This document shows positions 1 through 11,935 of a DNA stretch of 64,000 bases, in pieces. The notes under the pieces were generated by a model. The model was not told the DNA's origin and made no database searches. It saw only the letters and a list, made by a program, of their open reading frames with translations. Position numbers and translations under genes: made by a program. Each line of letters opens with the position of its first letter. Positions within the stretch are counted from its first letter, which is position 1. The DNA is from Distichodus sexfasciatus (lineage: Eukaryota; Chordata; Actinopteri; Characiformes; Distichodontidae). Location: NCBI GenBank assembly GCA_032718565.1, contig JAVGVS010000004.1:6437062-6501061 (forward strand). Direction: 5' to 3'.

Positions 1-716
1 TCTATGTCTATTAGAGCTGTGCAATATGCTGAATACTGAAAGAAGGATTGCTGAATATTTTAATTCAAGATCTAACCCTAATATTTCAAACCAGAAACTT
101 AAGCCTTAAACAATTACACTACTCAATTCTGAAAGTGGTCAGATCACTGTACTGTTCACAAGACAAAACCTTGACATACTCGATCACGAATAAGGAATAA
201 ATAAAGAGTTAAGTTTTGTTGTGTGAACAGAGTAGCAACAGAGGGGTCACCAAGTACACCATGTTTAAGCATCACTGCTCCATCTGGCCTGTAAAACAAT
301 GTTCTATCACAGAAAGTTATGTGAGAATTGACACAGTAAACCATGAATGCATGAACCCTCCTGCCAAAGCTCTATGAGATTCTGTTTCCTGGGTCCACTG
401 CGACAAAGCCATGGTCTCTGTCATGTTTTATTTTTACTTTGTGAACTGAAGTGAGGTCCACTGCCTCTTTCTACCGACTTGTGCCCTGTGGTCTCATTGG
501 CTAAACATCTGTTTGGAGTGAGCGACTCGTCAGCAAACTTATTTGATATTGTCTTTTCAGTGCTCAACGCACAGCCATTGTTGATTGCCGATCAAACCTG
601 GAGTTGCACTACATCAAGGGCTTTTGTGGGCAACCAGTTGGGACACTCAAAAACAGCCTTAAAAGCCTTCTGTAAGCTTAACAGAACATAAACCTTCCAG
701 AACTGAGGGAGCTTAC
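1..716. other. azin1 intron, no exon found
   Basis: Donor GTAAGC at 716-711 opens the intron after the exon ending VAGVK. I looked for the next ODC-family exon (FHV...) on the minus strand and did not find it, so it should lie left of the window. Confidence 0.6.
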
Positions 717-2213
717 TTGACTCCTGCCACATGCAGGTTGAGCTCTTTGGCACACTCCAGTAAATGCCTGCAGTCTTTCAGTGAGCATCCAAACGGCACA
801 GCGGTCTCCTCCCGCTCACAGCAGCCTGCCGTGGACACTTGGAGCAGCAGCCTAAACACACACACATTTTTATTTTGTTAAAGTTAAAACGTCACAACGT
901 TGAGAATGTTTTTCACTGTAAATTTTGCAACACCGACAACCAAGTTACGCCATTTTGTATATTTACAAGCACAATGTATGTGACATTTAAAATACATCAA
1001 TGTAAATACAAAATACAGTATGTCCCTGTAAAGGTATTTAATATTTACAGAAATTCGGTAGATTTTACAGTATTGTGCTGTGCTGCCTACTGCAAATACT
1101 TTTTCAGATGCATTGCTTCAACATTTTTGCACACTTGAAGTAAGGAAAAAGAACTTCTCACTAAAGCCCTTTTTCAAAATAAAGTTTACATTTCATTTTC
1201 TTTCAGTAGCAACTCATTTACAGCAACTGGTTACAGTGTATTTAAGGCATATGATCTCCAAAAACTCAAAAAATATTTTTAGGCCACGCAATCCTTGTCT
1301 TGTTCAACGTTCAGGAGATCTTACTTGGCTTTGGGGTTGCAGCGGGCAATCTTGCGTAGCTCGGCCTCGCTGTCACATAGCAGCATCTGGATGCCGTGTT
1401 TGGCAGCATGTTTGATGTGTGAGAGCTGCTTACACACACCGCCCAGAATGACGTCCTGAGATGGGATGCCGCAACTCTTCATCAGGTCCAGCTCGGGCTG
1501 CAGAACGGAGTGTTCCAATAAAGGATGAAAGATGGCATAAATAAAAGCAGAAAAGCCATAAATCCTGATCCTATTTCAGGAGACTTCAGGAGACATTACA
1601 TCAAAACACTTCAGAACTACGGTAAGGGTCTAAATTGGGAAATATTTGCATTCTTAACAGTCTGTAGACATTTTTGTCATCAAAGATCTGCTAAAATGAG
1701 TCCTGGTGGAAGGGATCGTTTCTCTCTTCACAAATTGCTCAGAAAAAAAAACAACAGCACAAAGAAGTTTGTACCCCAGGTCCAATAAGATGTACAGCGT
1801 GAGGATGGCATTACCTTGCTGGAGCAAACAAAGCCGGTCCCCAGGGTGGCCAGGATCTCGATGACAACGGGACTGCTGTTACACTTCACTACGTAGAAAG
1901 GTCGAACCCGCTCCATGTGTGTTCTCCATCGAATCTGCTGCCAAACAAGGGCACCCAGGTCAGCCACGAAGAAGGGATTCCTCTGTGTCTGAAGAAGAGA
2001 CAAGCATGTCATTTTGTAACCATTCTCTGTTCTTTGCTAAGATGAAATTCAGGTCGTTTAAAACGCTGTATGGGTTACTTATCTTCCCTGTCTTTCACCC
2101 GTGGAGCTTACCTGTGTTTGGTCGCAGATGTGTCTATCGATCACGTCTCGGAGCGCGGTGTCTCCTTCCAGCAGCTCGACCGAGTAGTGCAAGTCATCCA
2201 GTGCCCCCTTCAT
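717..2213 (-). CDS. azin1: Antizyme inhibitor 1, 5' half (3' end outside window)
   Basis: Catalytically dead ornithine decarboxylase homologue that binds antizyme and so frees ODC, raising polyamines; cytosolic/nuclear. Coding exons on the minus strand: 2112-2302 (start ATG 2213-2211, protein begins MKGALDDLHYSVELLEG), 1815-1988, 1325-1497 and 717-851; every junction has GT/AG and a matching phase. Exon sizes 174, 173 and 135 equal those I recall for the ODC/AZIN family. Visible motifs: RPFYVVKCNSSP (PLP-lysine region of the ODC barrel), GTGFVCSSK, CKQLSHIKHAAKHG, and FGCSLKDCRHLLECAKEL, which fits AZIN1 better than ODC. The ODC aspartate in GTGFDCASK is Val here, and the ODC segment after the lysine-rich exon end is replaced, both typical of inhibitors. 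The next exon is not found in 1-716. Could be either teleost azin1 paralogue (a or b). Transcription starts near 4.8 kb and the 5' UTR carries the uCC. Confidence 0.93.
914..1210 (+). repeat. Dispersed repeat, copy 1 of an ACAGTATTGTGCTG family
   Basis: Shares long diverged similarity with 8565-8890: GACATTTA, AATACAGTATGTC, TTTTACAGTATTGTGCTG, GCCTACTG, TTTTTTCAGA and TTTCTTTCAGT occur in the same order. Rich in TTTACAG/CTGTAAA motifs. Lies in an azin1 intron. Probably a non-autonomous DNA element; ends not defined. Confidence 0.6.
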
Positions 2214-2940
2214 TGCCCAACACCAGCCTGGGGCCACACAGGCATACACCACGTAACCTAATTGACAGAGACCTCCCAGCTTCCGGGTCCTAGCGATATC
2301 CACTGAAAAACATGAGAAAAAAATTAATGATTAAGGCTGATGAAAAACCTATACCAGCCAACAAGACAAAGACTAATCAAAAAATCAAAAATATGTCAAA
2401 ACATAAGAATTTGTTGTTCTGTGTTCAATGATACTGAAGAGACTTATTTGGGAAATAAGCGATTACAGAACAGTGGCCCACACAACATCTTTTTAGCTAA
2501 AAACTAAAATAATAAGTGATCTACAGAGATGACAGTAAATGATGTAAACGCTTTTGACATAAGCAACACTCCTTTAGTTTCTGGTTTATGCTGTCATAAA
2601 TGTCTTTTTGGAATTCTGAAAAGCTTGCTTGATGGCACTGATATAACCGGCTGAGCAACACGATGTTATATCTGTCCTCAGTTGTTCCACATTTCTGCAC
2701 ATGTTCACATCTTTCCTGTCCAAACACACCCGACCCATCCCAGGTCTATCTGATCCATGTGCGTACAGACAGGACAAACAGCAAACTGTGAAGAGCTCCA
2801 ACTCAGAGAGGGAAAAAGCAGACAGCTGTCACAGGCTCAAAGGGCCTCAGACAATGTCAAAGCTGGAAACTGTAAGTTGCTTAAAAGATGTAGCAGTCAC
2901 AAAAAACACACTCAGAACAAAAGCCTGATGTCAGACTCAC

Positions 2941-3060
2941 AGAGACAGGCCGAAAGCTGGACCTGTCCCTATATCAGCTAGGATCCCAAGGAGGCTTGGC
3001 GTTGAAGTCGAACTGCTCTTGGACTGCCGCCCTGGGTTTGGTCTGATATCTCACAACCAC
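2941..3060 (-). other. azin1: azin1 second 5' UTR exon
   Basis: Acceptor ...TTTATTTCAG at 3061-3070 and a strong donor GTGAGT at 2940-2935. It holds the last 28 codons and TGA of the uCC (2974-3060), then untranslated sequence. A weaker alternative donor (GTCCAG) lies near 2962. Confidence 0.65.
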
Positions 3061-4696
3061 CTGAAATAAAAAATGCACCGTGTATTAAAAATCTTAATCA
3101 CATAAAAGCATAAAGAGCATCAAATCACACAGATCTACTGGAGTTAATAAGCCTTCACAACATCTCTTTGGCTCCTCATTTTGCACATATTGTGTCACCA
3201 GATTGTAACAGATTTTGCATATCAAAATATAGATATAAAAGGCAGTATTCATCTTCTGTGACGATGAAGTGTTATTTACATATTAGTGTAGACATGTTTA
3301 GTGTTTAGTGTAGACATGTTTAGTGTGATACACTCTAAAACTGTGGATTTGTTTATCTAATCTGTTTATATAACTTTGTTAGATTTATCTTGTTTCTGTA
3401 TAACATGCAGTGATGGGAGTAACATATTACCATAATACATTACATTCCTTAGAAACTAGTAATATCTCACATTACATTTCAATACTGTAAAAGTAATAAT
3501 AGTAACCAATAGTAACTAATAACTCAAATGTTTGTTACTTTAGCTGGAACTAAATTCAAGAACCTGTGCAATCTGACATGCAGTGTACAAAAGGTTGAAA
3601 GCAGATTGTTTCATTTGGCCTACTTTATGACTGAAATCACCCTATCATACACATTATAATAAATGTACTGTTATTAACACATCTATGCACTCAATGTTTA
3701 AAAAGTAATTAATAGCAGTAACATTATTTTCACAGAAAAGTTAATAATAGTAACATTATTATTAGTGACTAGGACAACACTGATAATACAGTATCTATAT
3801 ATACAATGACTCACCACATGCTGCTCCAGCAGCGTATATACAGATTTCTTTAAAAAAATAATAATAATAACGTAGTACATTTGTTTTGGAAATGTATTAT
3901 TACCTATTATTTATTATTACCTACTCCAATACCTGATATAGTTGTTACTAGGCAACAATAGCTTTACATTGTGCAGTGTAATAACACTATATCTGCAACA
4001 AATAAGATTTGATTTGATGAACAGGTATGTAAAAATTGAAAAATTGAATGTCGCTCAGAGATAATATCCGGATATGAAGTCCGCCAAATTTTGACAGGAA
4101 GGAACATTTAAACCATAACCTAGTCAAACAGTTCAATTAAAGTGTTATTTTAAATTATATTTAAATTTTTATTTGAAGTGAATTTGACATTTTATCACAT
4201 GTTATGTACAGTTAAAAACCGTTATGAGGACATTAGACAATATAACTGTTAATTTCACCCAAGCGTCACAAGCTGCCGTGACTAACCACACGCATAAAGC
4301 CAACGGGTCCCGCTGTCTTTCACTAATTGTTAGCCATGTGAATATGTCTGAGGTGAAGTTAACGTGATAATTCTGATTTTGCGCGTTATCTCCATTTCCG
4401 TGATGGAGAAGGCGGCTAGGTTAACTTAGCTACTTCATTTAAACTAGCAACACCAGCTAGCCGACCGAAATAAAACGACATTTCGTGAAATAAATCGTCA
4501 TAATTTTAACTAAATGGGGTTGGTTTAACCTCACGTGGGATAATGTAAAAATAAATAAATAAACATTTTACAGGCTAATAATGACATCTGGCAAGCTAGC
4601 ATACGAGCGCACGTCGGCTCGCACTTTAGCCGCGAAACTTACTGGAGAAAAGCGTGGCGCGTGGTGCTCAACCCGTCTTCTCTTTTTCGGCGGAAT
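2974..4696 (-). CDS. azin1 upstream conserved coding element (uCC), PPW stall peptide, spliced
   Basis: Reading frame in the azin1 5' UTR that crosses the first intron. Exon 1 part is 4643-4696, exon 2 part 2974-3060; the donor at 4642 is GTAAGT, the acceptor at 3061 is TTTCAG, and the joint is in phase. From a candidate AUU codon at 4696-4694 (A at -3, C at +4) the frame gives 46 codons ending ...FDFNAKPPWDPS then TGA. From the literature on vertebrate AZIN1: a conserved uCC starts at AUU, and a Pro-Pro-Trp motif near its end pauses ribosomes when polyamines are high, queueing scanning ribosomes and repressing the main ORF. The PPW motif and the non-AUG frame are seen here; polyamine control is inferred from the family. 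An ATG-led frame runs further upstream (to 4903), but an AUG start is not expected. Confidence 0.75.
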
Positions 4697-4900
4697 TTTT
4701 ACGAAATGTCGGGGACGACCAGGGTAAAAGCAAAACGAGCCGCCACGGCCATCAACGACAGACTCTAAACACCGAGCACCGGAACGCGGTAACGTCTCAG
4801 GGCGGGGACACGTGAGGATTAAAGGGACACGTCTGCCGCCAGACGCTAGCGCGGCTAACATCGAGTGGAAGTCAATGGAAACTCGTAGCGCTCGAGCGCA
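4643..4900 (-). promoter_or_regulatory. azin1: azin1 promoter and first (5' UTR) exon
   Basis: CpG-rich segment (about 4600-4920) standing out from AT-rich surroundings, ending in a consensus donor GTAAGT at 4642-4637. The proximal part is first-exon 5' UTR with the start of the uCC; no TATA box is obvious and the exact start site cannot be fixed by eye. Confidence 0.6.
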
Positions 4901-5420
4901 CAAGACCGGACGGCCCGCGGCCCAATTATCAAGCGGCGTTCATGTTTGTCTTATTATATTAATATTTTACTATTATTAATAATATGGTTTAACTTGCATG
5001 CATTGTTATAACTGATCAGTGTAACCAAGTTGCAATGGTTATTTACCTGTAATCCGTCGTTTGTAAAACTATATGTTGTACAAATGTATAATTTAAGTAT
5101 ATAAAGTATACTTATATTTTAATATATAAGTATAGTTTACATTATAATCAGCGAATAAATACCTGTCTTATCTGTAGTTAGAAAATGTATAAATCCACAA
5201 ATGTATGCATTGTATGCAATTAGTAGTAAGTTGCATAAATGTGTAATGTTATAGTTATATTATTTATATATTATATACACGTGCATAAAGTACCTAAACT
5301 CTCGTGCACTGCATAGATGTATAAAATCTATGCATCTTTAATATAAAAATATATACATAATAATAATCATTAACTGATTTGTAATATTATGCATATTATA
5401 TATGTAGCAATCTGTGAACA

Positions 5421-5423
5421 AGC

Positions 5424-5522
<99 letters not shown>

Positions 5523-5546
5523 TAGATAGATATATATAGATATATA
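5421..5546. repeat. (TA)n followed by (GATA)n microsatellite
   Basis: Uninterrupted TA dinucleotides followed by tandem GATA units, then ATATAGATA mixtures. Explains the tyrosine/isoleucine-rich frame on the other strand. Confidence 0.95.
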
Positions 5547-6096
5547 CACACAGTATAAACTACATAACTTCTGCTTAAATGGATGCCTATTAAATTCACG
5601 TTAATAACATTTATTTCAAATACTTCTTAAAAAATGATTTACAGTGTGTGTTGCAAACATATTACAGGTGATAACCATTTTTAAACAAATAGCGAAATTT
5701 AGCTGTAAACTATAGACTCCTTTGTTTTAGTTGTGCAGAATAACTTTTTTTAACTCCCCTTACCTGAAGTGTATCAGCTCCAGCTTTTGCTCCACATTTT
5801 CGTCTCTCTGCAGCAGAGTCGGCATTGCACTGTCGGCTTTGTTTTGAGAAAGGCCATCAAATCTGTACTTGTACTCCCGAGTTTAGTTTCTGCAGTGGCT
5901 GGTGAAGCAAGGGTGGTACAGACAGACGTGGACTCGCTCCTTTATTTCATGACAGCTTTTTCTAGGAGGGAGGAGAAACTACGCCACACCTGCACTCCTC
6001 TAACCTGCATGCTTTTTGTTGTTGTTGTTGTCCAGTTTGGATCAGATTTTTCCTTTGAAGTGTGGTAACCCCCTATATTAGTTGGTGAAAGTTGAA

Positions 6097-6288
6097 TGAT
6101 TCTTTATCATTGTGAACACACCACAGCACAGCAGACAGTGCACCACAACGAAATGTGGCCTCTGCATTTCACCCATCCATGAAAGAGCAGTGAGCAGCTG
6201 ACATGGGCAGCACCCGGGAACAGTGCTTGGGGACAGCATCTTGCTCATGAGTACTTCAGTGGTATCTAGGGCAAACGCCAACCTTCAT
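6097..6288 (-). mobile_element. tRNA-derived SINE (family A), minus strand
   Basis: Body motif CACCACAACGAAATGTGGCCTC and following GCATTTCACCCATCCATGAAAG shared with copies at 15083, 16441, 27148, 37253 and 61190. The better preserved copy at 15083 ends in a tRNA-like head with A-box-like GTAACGGTAGGG and B-box-like GGTACGAATCC on the minus strand. Confidence 0.7.
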
Positions 6289-8564
6289 TCTCTAATGCAC
6301 AATTTACTAAACCAATTTGGCATTATTTTTTAATGCAAATGGATTTGCCATCTTCAACAACATTACGTGACCATTATTCATTTTTAACTTTTTCTGTTAT
6401 TATTACTGATTGTTTTGAAAGGATGTCTTTTACCAGTCTGCAACTAAGATAGTTGCATTTCTGACAAATTATTTTGACTAAAATAGTACCCATTTTAATC
6501 AAATGACCCAATGGAGAAGGAATGGGGAAATAACACAATGTGCTACATCAATCCTTACACTATTGTCACCACCTGCAAGTGAAACTTTCTCCTTCTGGGC
6601 CCCAGAAACACGGTTCCGAGTTTTGTGCCGACTCCCTAAGGACTATAAATGAGTGCTGACTCTCTAATCACACATAACATCTAAAACCACTTCCAGTAAA
6701 ACCCACAGTTTGATAGCCATTGTTCTGGTTAGAATTGTAAAGACCTCTGGGCGTTTTGTGGTCGGCAAGACGTGTGTTTTGCCTGCCACGAGCTCCAGCA
6801 GCCCACGGTTTGCATTGTGCAAGAGGAATTCTCACGTCAGCATCGTTCTGCCTATTTACAGCATGTGAATGTAGCTTATAAACTATGCAGGCCGTACACA
6901 CAGAACAGAGATGAACAATAATTTTCTTCAGCATCGACATCAAGACATTTTCAATTTTCCCAAATACCATGCCAATAGGCCTAAAACCAGCACAGACTGT
7001 GCAAATTTTAAGATAACAAGCAGTTTAAAGAAACAATATGAGAAACTAAATCAAAGGAAGTGACTTATAAAATATGCAGAGTATCTATACACATGGAAGA
7101 GGGGTGAACAATACATATGTATAATGTAAAATAAGACTAAATCAAACACATCGTACTACTATATTTTTGCTGCTTGGTGCAAATGAAAAAGTCACACCCT
7201 GTTTATTATTTTTTCCACTAATAGTCCAATATGATATCATTTATTGTTTTTACATTTTGTTGGTTAAGTTTCGCTATGGTGTATAATAAAATGAGCTCAC
7301 AAATCAGTTTGCACACTACAGTGAACCCTAGACCTTTTTCTTTAAGAACACTGGTTTGAAAATTTGGCTTTATATTAGTAGCCAGGAATTTTATGGTCAG
7401 TGTTTTCCAGTATTGTCATGTCTAGACATCAGTCATACTTCAGAAGCTACTATGATAATCTTTATTATATTATTATTCAAAAAAGCCCAACCCAGACCAG
7501 CCTCGCAATGCAGCTCAAGGACACTGACATCCCTTAGCTTGAATAATAGACGCAGTCTAGAAATGAAAACAATAGAGCTTATCTTGTGTTTGCTCCAATC
7601 TGTATCTGTTACCTTTTTACCCTGACAAACCCACATAACTGACCACTCCTCAAATATCCATCAATTATTATTTTGCGGGTGGAGACAGAAGAGACAAAAC
7701 ACTCTTACACTGGAGTGGACTGGCTGAACTTATTTATTCTTAAACCATAGACATCAATAAACACTCTTAGATAATATTTTTGCTACTTATGTTTTAAGAG
7801 TAAGAAATTGAATATGTAAAGGTACTTCTTCTTTTCACCTTTTTACCACATAAATAGTTATACAAGTAAAACATGTAGTGAAATGTCCCCTGATTCAGTC
7901 AAAGCCAAAGGCAAAGTAAACTTTATTGTCATCTCTATTATATACAAGTATATAAATGCTTAACGTATAACATTTTTAATGAACTCTTGTGACAGACAAG
8001 CAGGGTCTGAGACCACACAGACTGTGCAAATTCAAACCTTAAGATACAGATTAAATTATAGAAACATTATGACAAACTAAATCTAAAAAAGAAAAATACA
8101 AAAATAAATCTTCTTCAATAGTCTCTCCAATTTCAGTTAAGACCATCAGCAGAGCTGAAGACCAACAGAGACAAATTTAAATAAAACTTAACAAAACAAA
8201 TTAAATTAAAGAAATATTTTAAGAAACTATATCTAAAATTACAAATAAAATCAAGATTTTTCAGTGATCCTGCTGATGCCACAAAGTTGGCTATGATGGC
8301 AATGTGAAACAATATCATATGCTGATTTAACACCATCACTCCAATTCATATCAAATCACAATAGCCTTCAACAGCCTTAGTTTTAGTTTTAGTGGTGAGA
8401 ATCAGTGGGGTCTGAAACCAGCATAGATTTGAGATAGATCTGGTTTATGTTAGTCATTTTCTGTTTATTGCCAGTTTTAAGAAAGTTTTAGAAAATTTAA
8501 AATCTTAAGACAGTCAAGTAAAACTGGATTCAGATTAGGGTGTAGACTACGCTACAACAATATC

Positions 8565-9250
8565 ACTACAATTTTACACTGTAATACTGGCAGGAGAGTT
8601 GCAGCCATTTTCTGTGTTTTACAGCAAGCATAATGTGTTTGACATTTACAGTGCAACACTGTAATACCAAAATACAGTATGTCACCATGAAGTTTTAGGT
8701 ATTTACAACAATATAGTTATTTTTACAGTATTGTGCTGCTTTGCCTACTGAAAATATTTGCCTTTTTTCAGAAGCAATGTTACATTTTTTTGCATGAACA
8801 AGTGAAGAAAAAAAAGAAAAAACACGTATTTATTTGTTTTTGGAGTGGAGTTGAGAAAGTAATTTATATTTGACCTTCTTTCAGTTGTGTTTAGCTATTT
8901 ATATCTTTCGGCCTATTATCCTGCCACTGAGCACGGAACAGTGATTCAGAACTTGAACAGAACAGAACTTGATACTACAAAACAAAGAAAAACACAACTT
9001 TTTGTAGTTGTGTGATGGAGTGAGCTGCAGGTGATGTGAATCAGGAGAAGAGCGGTGAGGCTGAACAATGTAAGGAGGGAGTGACCCAGAAAGCTGTAGG
9101 TATACAGCATGTTATTGTGTTTGCTAAGACACAACTAGATAACTGTGGAAAATTTACAGCCTTTCTTTAATAAAGTACAATATTTTACTGTGTTGTGGAA
9201 TTAGTATGATATTGTAGGAAAACATTAAGTTTACAGAAATTGTCTACAGC
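8565..9250 (+). repeat. Dispersed repeat, copy 2 of the ACAGTATTGTGCTG family
   Basis: Direct-orientation relative of 914-1210, with a further TTTACAG/ACAGTA-rich tail to about 9250 (ACAATATTTTACTGTG, AAGTTTACAG). Intergenic. Confidence 0.55.
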
Positions 9251-10279
9251 ATAGCTAAAACTAGCTCTTGGGGGCCGGATTTTTTCCAGTTTACCCAGCA
9301 GTTTATTTACACTCATCTGTTGAGTACATTTAGGAAACTAAGGAAGTCAAATCAAGCTTGGTAACAAAAAGCTGGGGACATGGCGGACCCCATGGCGCAG
9401 GGCTGGACATCCCCAGAGACTAAACAGTCAGCGTCGCTCGCCACTGCCCCAGCAGTCCGCAGGCGGGTGAGTGATTAGGACACGCGTGCCCAAACGCGCC
9501 CCCCCGTCCTCCCCCTGCCGCTCGGACGGAGGCCAGCCATCCGTCCCGTCGGTGGTGAGATCTGACGGCCCGGCTCCAGCCAGTCCAGGCATTGTATCTC
9601 AAACAATGCGCTCCAGACCTAGTGAACTCCATAAACATGCCCCTTTGTGGGTTTTTCCTCGAACTCAGGGTGGGGGACACCCACAGACAGGAAGTGGGAC
9701 TTCTGTCCAAATTTAGAACGCCATACCTCCCTCAGAGGGACAGCTAATGGGGCATCGGTGGCTCTAACCTCCAGAAAAATGGTCAGCAGAAACTCAGATG
9801 CTGGAAAACACAGGATCACCCCACAAGTTGGTTTCAACTTGTCACCAGAGTGATCTGGTTTAGGTGCCAGTCAATATGCCAGATGCAGTTGGTAATTATT
9901 CTGAAAATAAGTAGGCTTAGTCCTGGAACAGTAAACCAAGATTTAAAAGCAAGGTTCTGACTTTCTGACCTCATAAAAAAATCCTAGGGTATCTTTTTTA
10001 AAAAGGGAATGCCAATGTCCCGCTGAAATCACCCACCCAAATTTGGCCTCCTAATCGTCCCCTGTCTGTAATTGGAGAATTCTCTTCTGAACTCTTCAGC
10101 ACCTTAGCTAATGTGTGGTGAGGGTACTGGTAAAGAATAGCTGCTGGGGCAAGATCAAGCCAAACATTGGTGCTGGTTGAAATGGAGGAATGTTGTATCT
10201 GTAATCTGTATGTATTCATAACAATGAATAGTCAAAACTCTTCGAGTACAATACGCTAAAGCCCCTGGACTGACTACAG

Positions 10280-10605
10280 TTACATTTATGGCACGGTTGC
10301 TCTCTTTGGAAATGGAAATTGCTCTGGGGCGTGTTTCCCAAAAGCAAAGTTGCTAACTATGTCAGCAATTAACATACCTGTAGTGTACATTAGCAACTAA
10401 CATAGTGTTGCTAACGTAGTTAGCAATACATTAGCAACTATGCTTTTGGGAAACGCACCCCAGAGCAGCTTCAGTTTCCAAAGAGAGCATCTTGGGGTTA
10501 AGTGTCTTGTTCAGGAGCCCAATGATGCCAAAGGTAGGACTCAAACCGACCACCTCTTGGTTGAGATGTGAGTGTCTGAACCACTAGACCAACACAACCA
10601 CCTAA
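10280..10605 (-). mobile_element. tRNA-derived SINE (family B), split by a MITE
   Basis: Left flank TTACATTTATGGCA and right segment (AGGACTCAAACCGACCACC, ACCACTAGACCAACAC) match the tail and tRNA-like head of family B copies at 23843-24025 and 41125-41313. The foldback MITE at 10298-10489 sits between. Confidence 0.55.
10298..10489. mobile_element. Foldback MITE with about 50-bp inverted arms
   Basis: Left arm (TGCTCTCTTTGGAAA ... GGGGCGTGTTTCCCAAAAGC) is repeated inverted at the right end (GCTTTTGGGAAACGCACCCC ... TTTCCAAAGAGAGCA). The centre carries further GTTGCTAACTA/TAGTTAGCAA inverted motifs. The GTTTCCCAAAAGC core is common in fish MITEs. Confidence 0.75.
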
Positions 10606-10984
10606 ATGTGTGAAGACCTCTTGACCCTTCAAGTGCTCAGTCAATAGGGCTGGTGAAACCGAAATGGAAAAACATATGAACTTCAAAGTCTCAGACCGCA
10701 GTGAGAAGACAGTCCAATACCGATACCAATATGGTTCATTTGATCTCACTGTCCCTCAGTGTTCAACCCAAAGTTACATCCCTTGGACAAATCTAATCAA
10801 GGCTGATCTAATCAAGTTATTGGCCCATGTTCTCAGGAACTACTTTCTGTAATGTCTGAGATCTATAGGAGCTGAGTAGGTTTATGTTTCTAGTCCATAA
10901 AAATAGATCAACCCTGCTTCTGTAGGTACCAACGACCATTTTTACAATTTGTTCTTATAAGTTCTAGAATTTAGAATTAAAATC

Positions 10985-11243
10985 TAGAATTTGTTGTCGC
11001 TACAATGCCTCCTCCACGCCGCCGTGTATCGCTGCTGCCGCCGCGCAGTTTCCGCCCCTCACCTCCTCCCCCCCGCCCCGCTCTCATGCAGATCAGCTGA
11101 CTGTGCGTGTGACGCTTGTGTGGAAACACCAGGCTTGTGTCATTATGCGCGTCCAGTCTTAATATTTAACTCTAATCATTCAACTAAAAATCATTTATTC
11201 CTCCATACTCTTTAGTCTGTCGCTGCTTTATCGCTTCTTGCCG
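10985..11243 (+). promoter_or_regulatory. atp6v1c1: atp6v1c1 promoter and noncoding first exon
   Basis: CpG- and GC-rich block (CGCCGCCGTGTATCGCTGC ...), pyrimidine-rich towards its 3' end, finishing in a clean donor CCG|GTGAGT after 11243. Spliced to the coding exon at 12.6 kb, whose acceptor is CTAGCAG at 12610 or TTGCAG at 12617. Start site not resolvable. Confidence 0.6.
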
Positions 11244-11935
11244 GTGAGTATCGGTCTCTACTCCGCTTCCGGCTGCTTGCTGTTGTTGATGTAGCAAAGC
11301 TGCTTTCAGTTAGCCGTAAATGCTACGGCTAGCGCTTTAACCTTCTCAGGTCAGCGACGCTTATTGCTATACAAGACAAACATTTGTATTAAAAAATAAG
11401 TACTCAAGTGGGTTCGTTTATTATCATTATTAACAGTCGGTTTGAGGCTAAGACAGAAAATGTCACGGGCGCTACGCGTTCCCGTTACCTTCCATTCATT
11501 CGTAAGCGCGTTAGCATTTACTGGTGAGCTGGCCCTTTAAAAGCTGCGCTCACGACTCGCTTTTCTTGCGTTATTAGCAGCATTCGCGATGCGCACTGCA
11601 CCTTGAATTCAACTGAAACCGCTGTAGTTCTCACTGATGGGTGAGCTAGCTTGCTGGTTATATTAATGTTGCTGTTGGGACTATATGAATGTTATTTGTT
11701 CTGGAAAATAACGGCTCTAAATTCAGATTAAAGGTGCAGTATCTCAGTATGACTTATTCACAGGCCATGAGAGACGTGGTCAGGAACTCGTGACAAGGCC
11801 TTCCTTAGCGCTTCAGAAAAAAGGGGAACATCAGAGTAGTTTTCACAAATGACATTCCATAAATGCACATGATGGGGAGGCTGAAAGAAAGGATGAAGAT
11901 TAAAATAAAGCTTAAAGGCAGTGATTATATTATAG

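Larger units (their letters stand above)
4921..10984. other. Intergenic region between azin1 and atp6v1c1
   Basis: AT-rich DNA separating two divergent genes. It holds a (TA)n/(GATA)n array, SINE and MITE copies listed separately, and a LINE-tail fragment on the minus strand near 7885-7950. Open frames are short and match nothing I recognise. A GC-richer stretch at 9375-9850 remains unexplained; it contains a 33-codon open frame from ATG at 9380 but no known domain. Confidence 0.6.

Noticed and set aside
1321..1518. Taking azin1 exons as ornithine decarboxylase (odc1)
   Set aside because: MKGALDD start, GTGFVCSSK in place of GTGFDCASK, the RHLLECAKEL segment and the PPW uCC fit antizyme inhibitor.
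4568..4903. 111-residue ATG-started frame over the azin1 promoter
   Set aside because: Runs through the first-exon donor and upstream of the likely transcript start. Only its 18 codons up to 4643 matter, as part of the uCC.
9420..9853. Overlapping frames in the GC-richer intergenic stretch
   Set aside because: Open in three phases because of GC content; no domain, no polyadenylation or promoter pattern. Left as unexplained.
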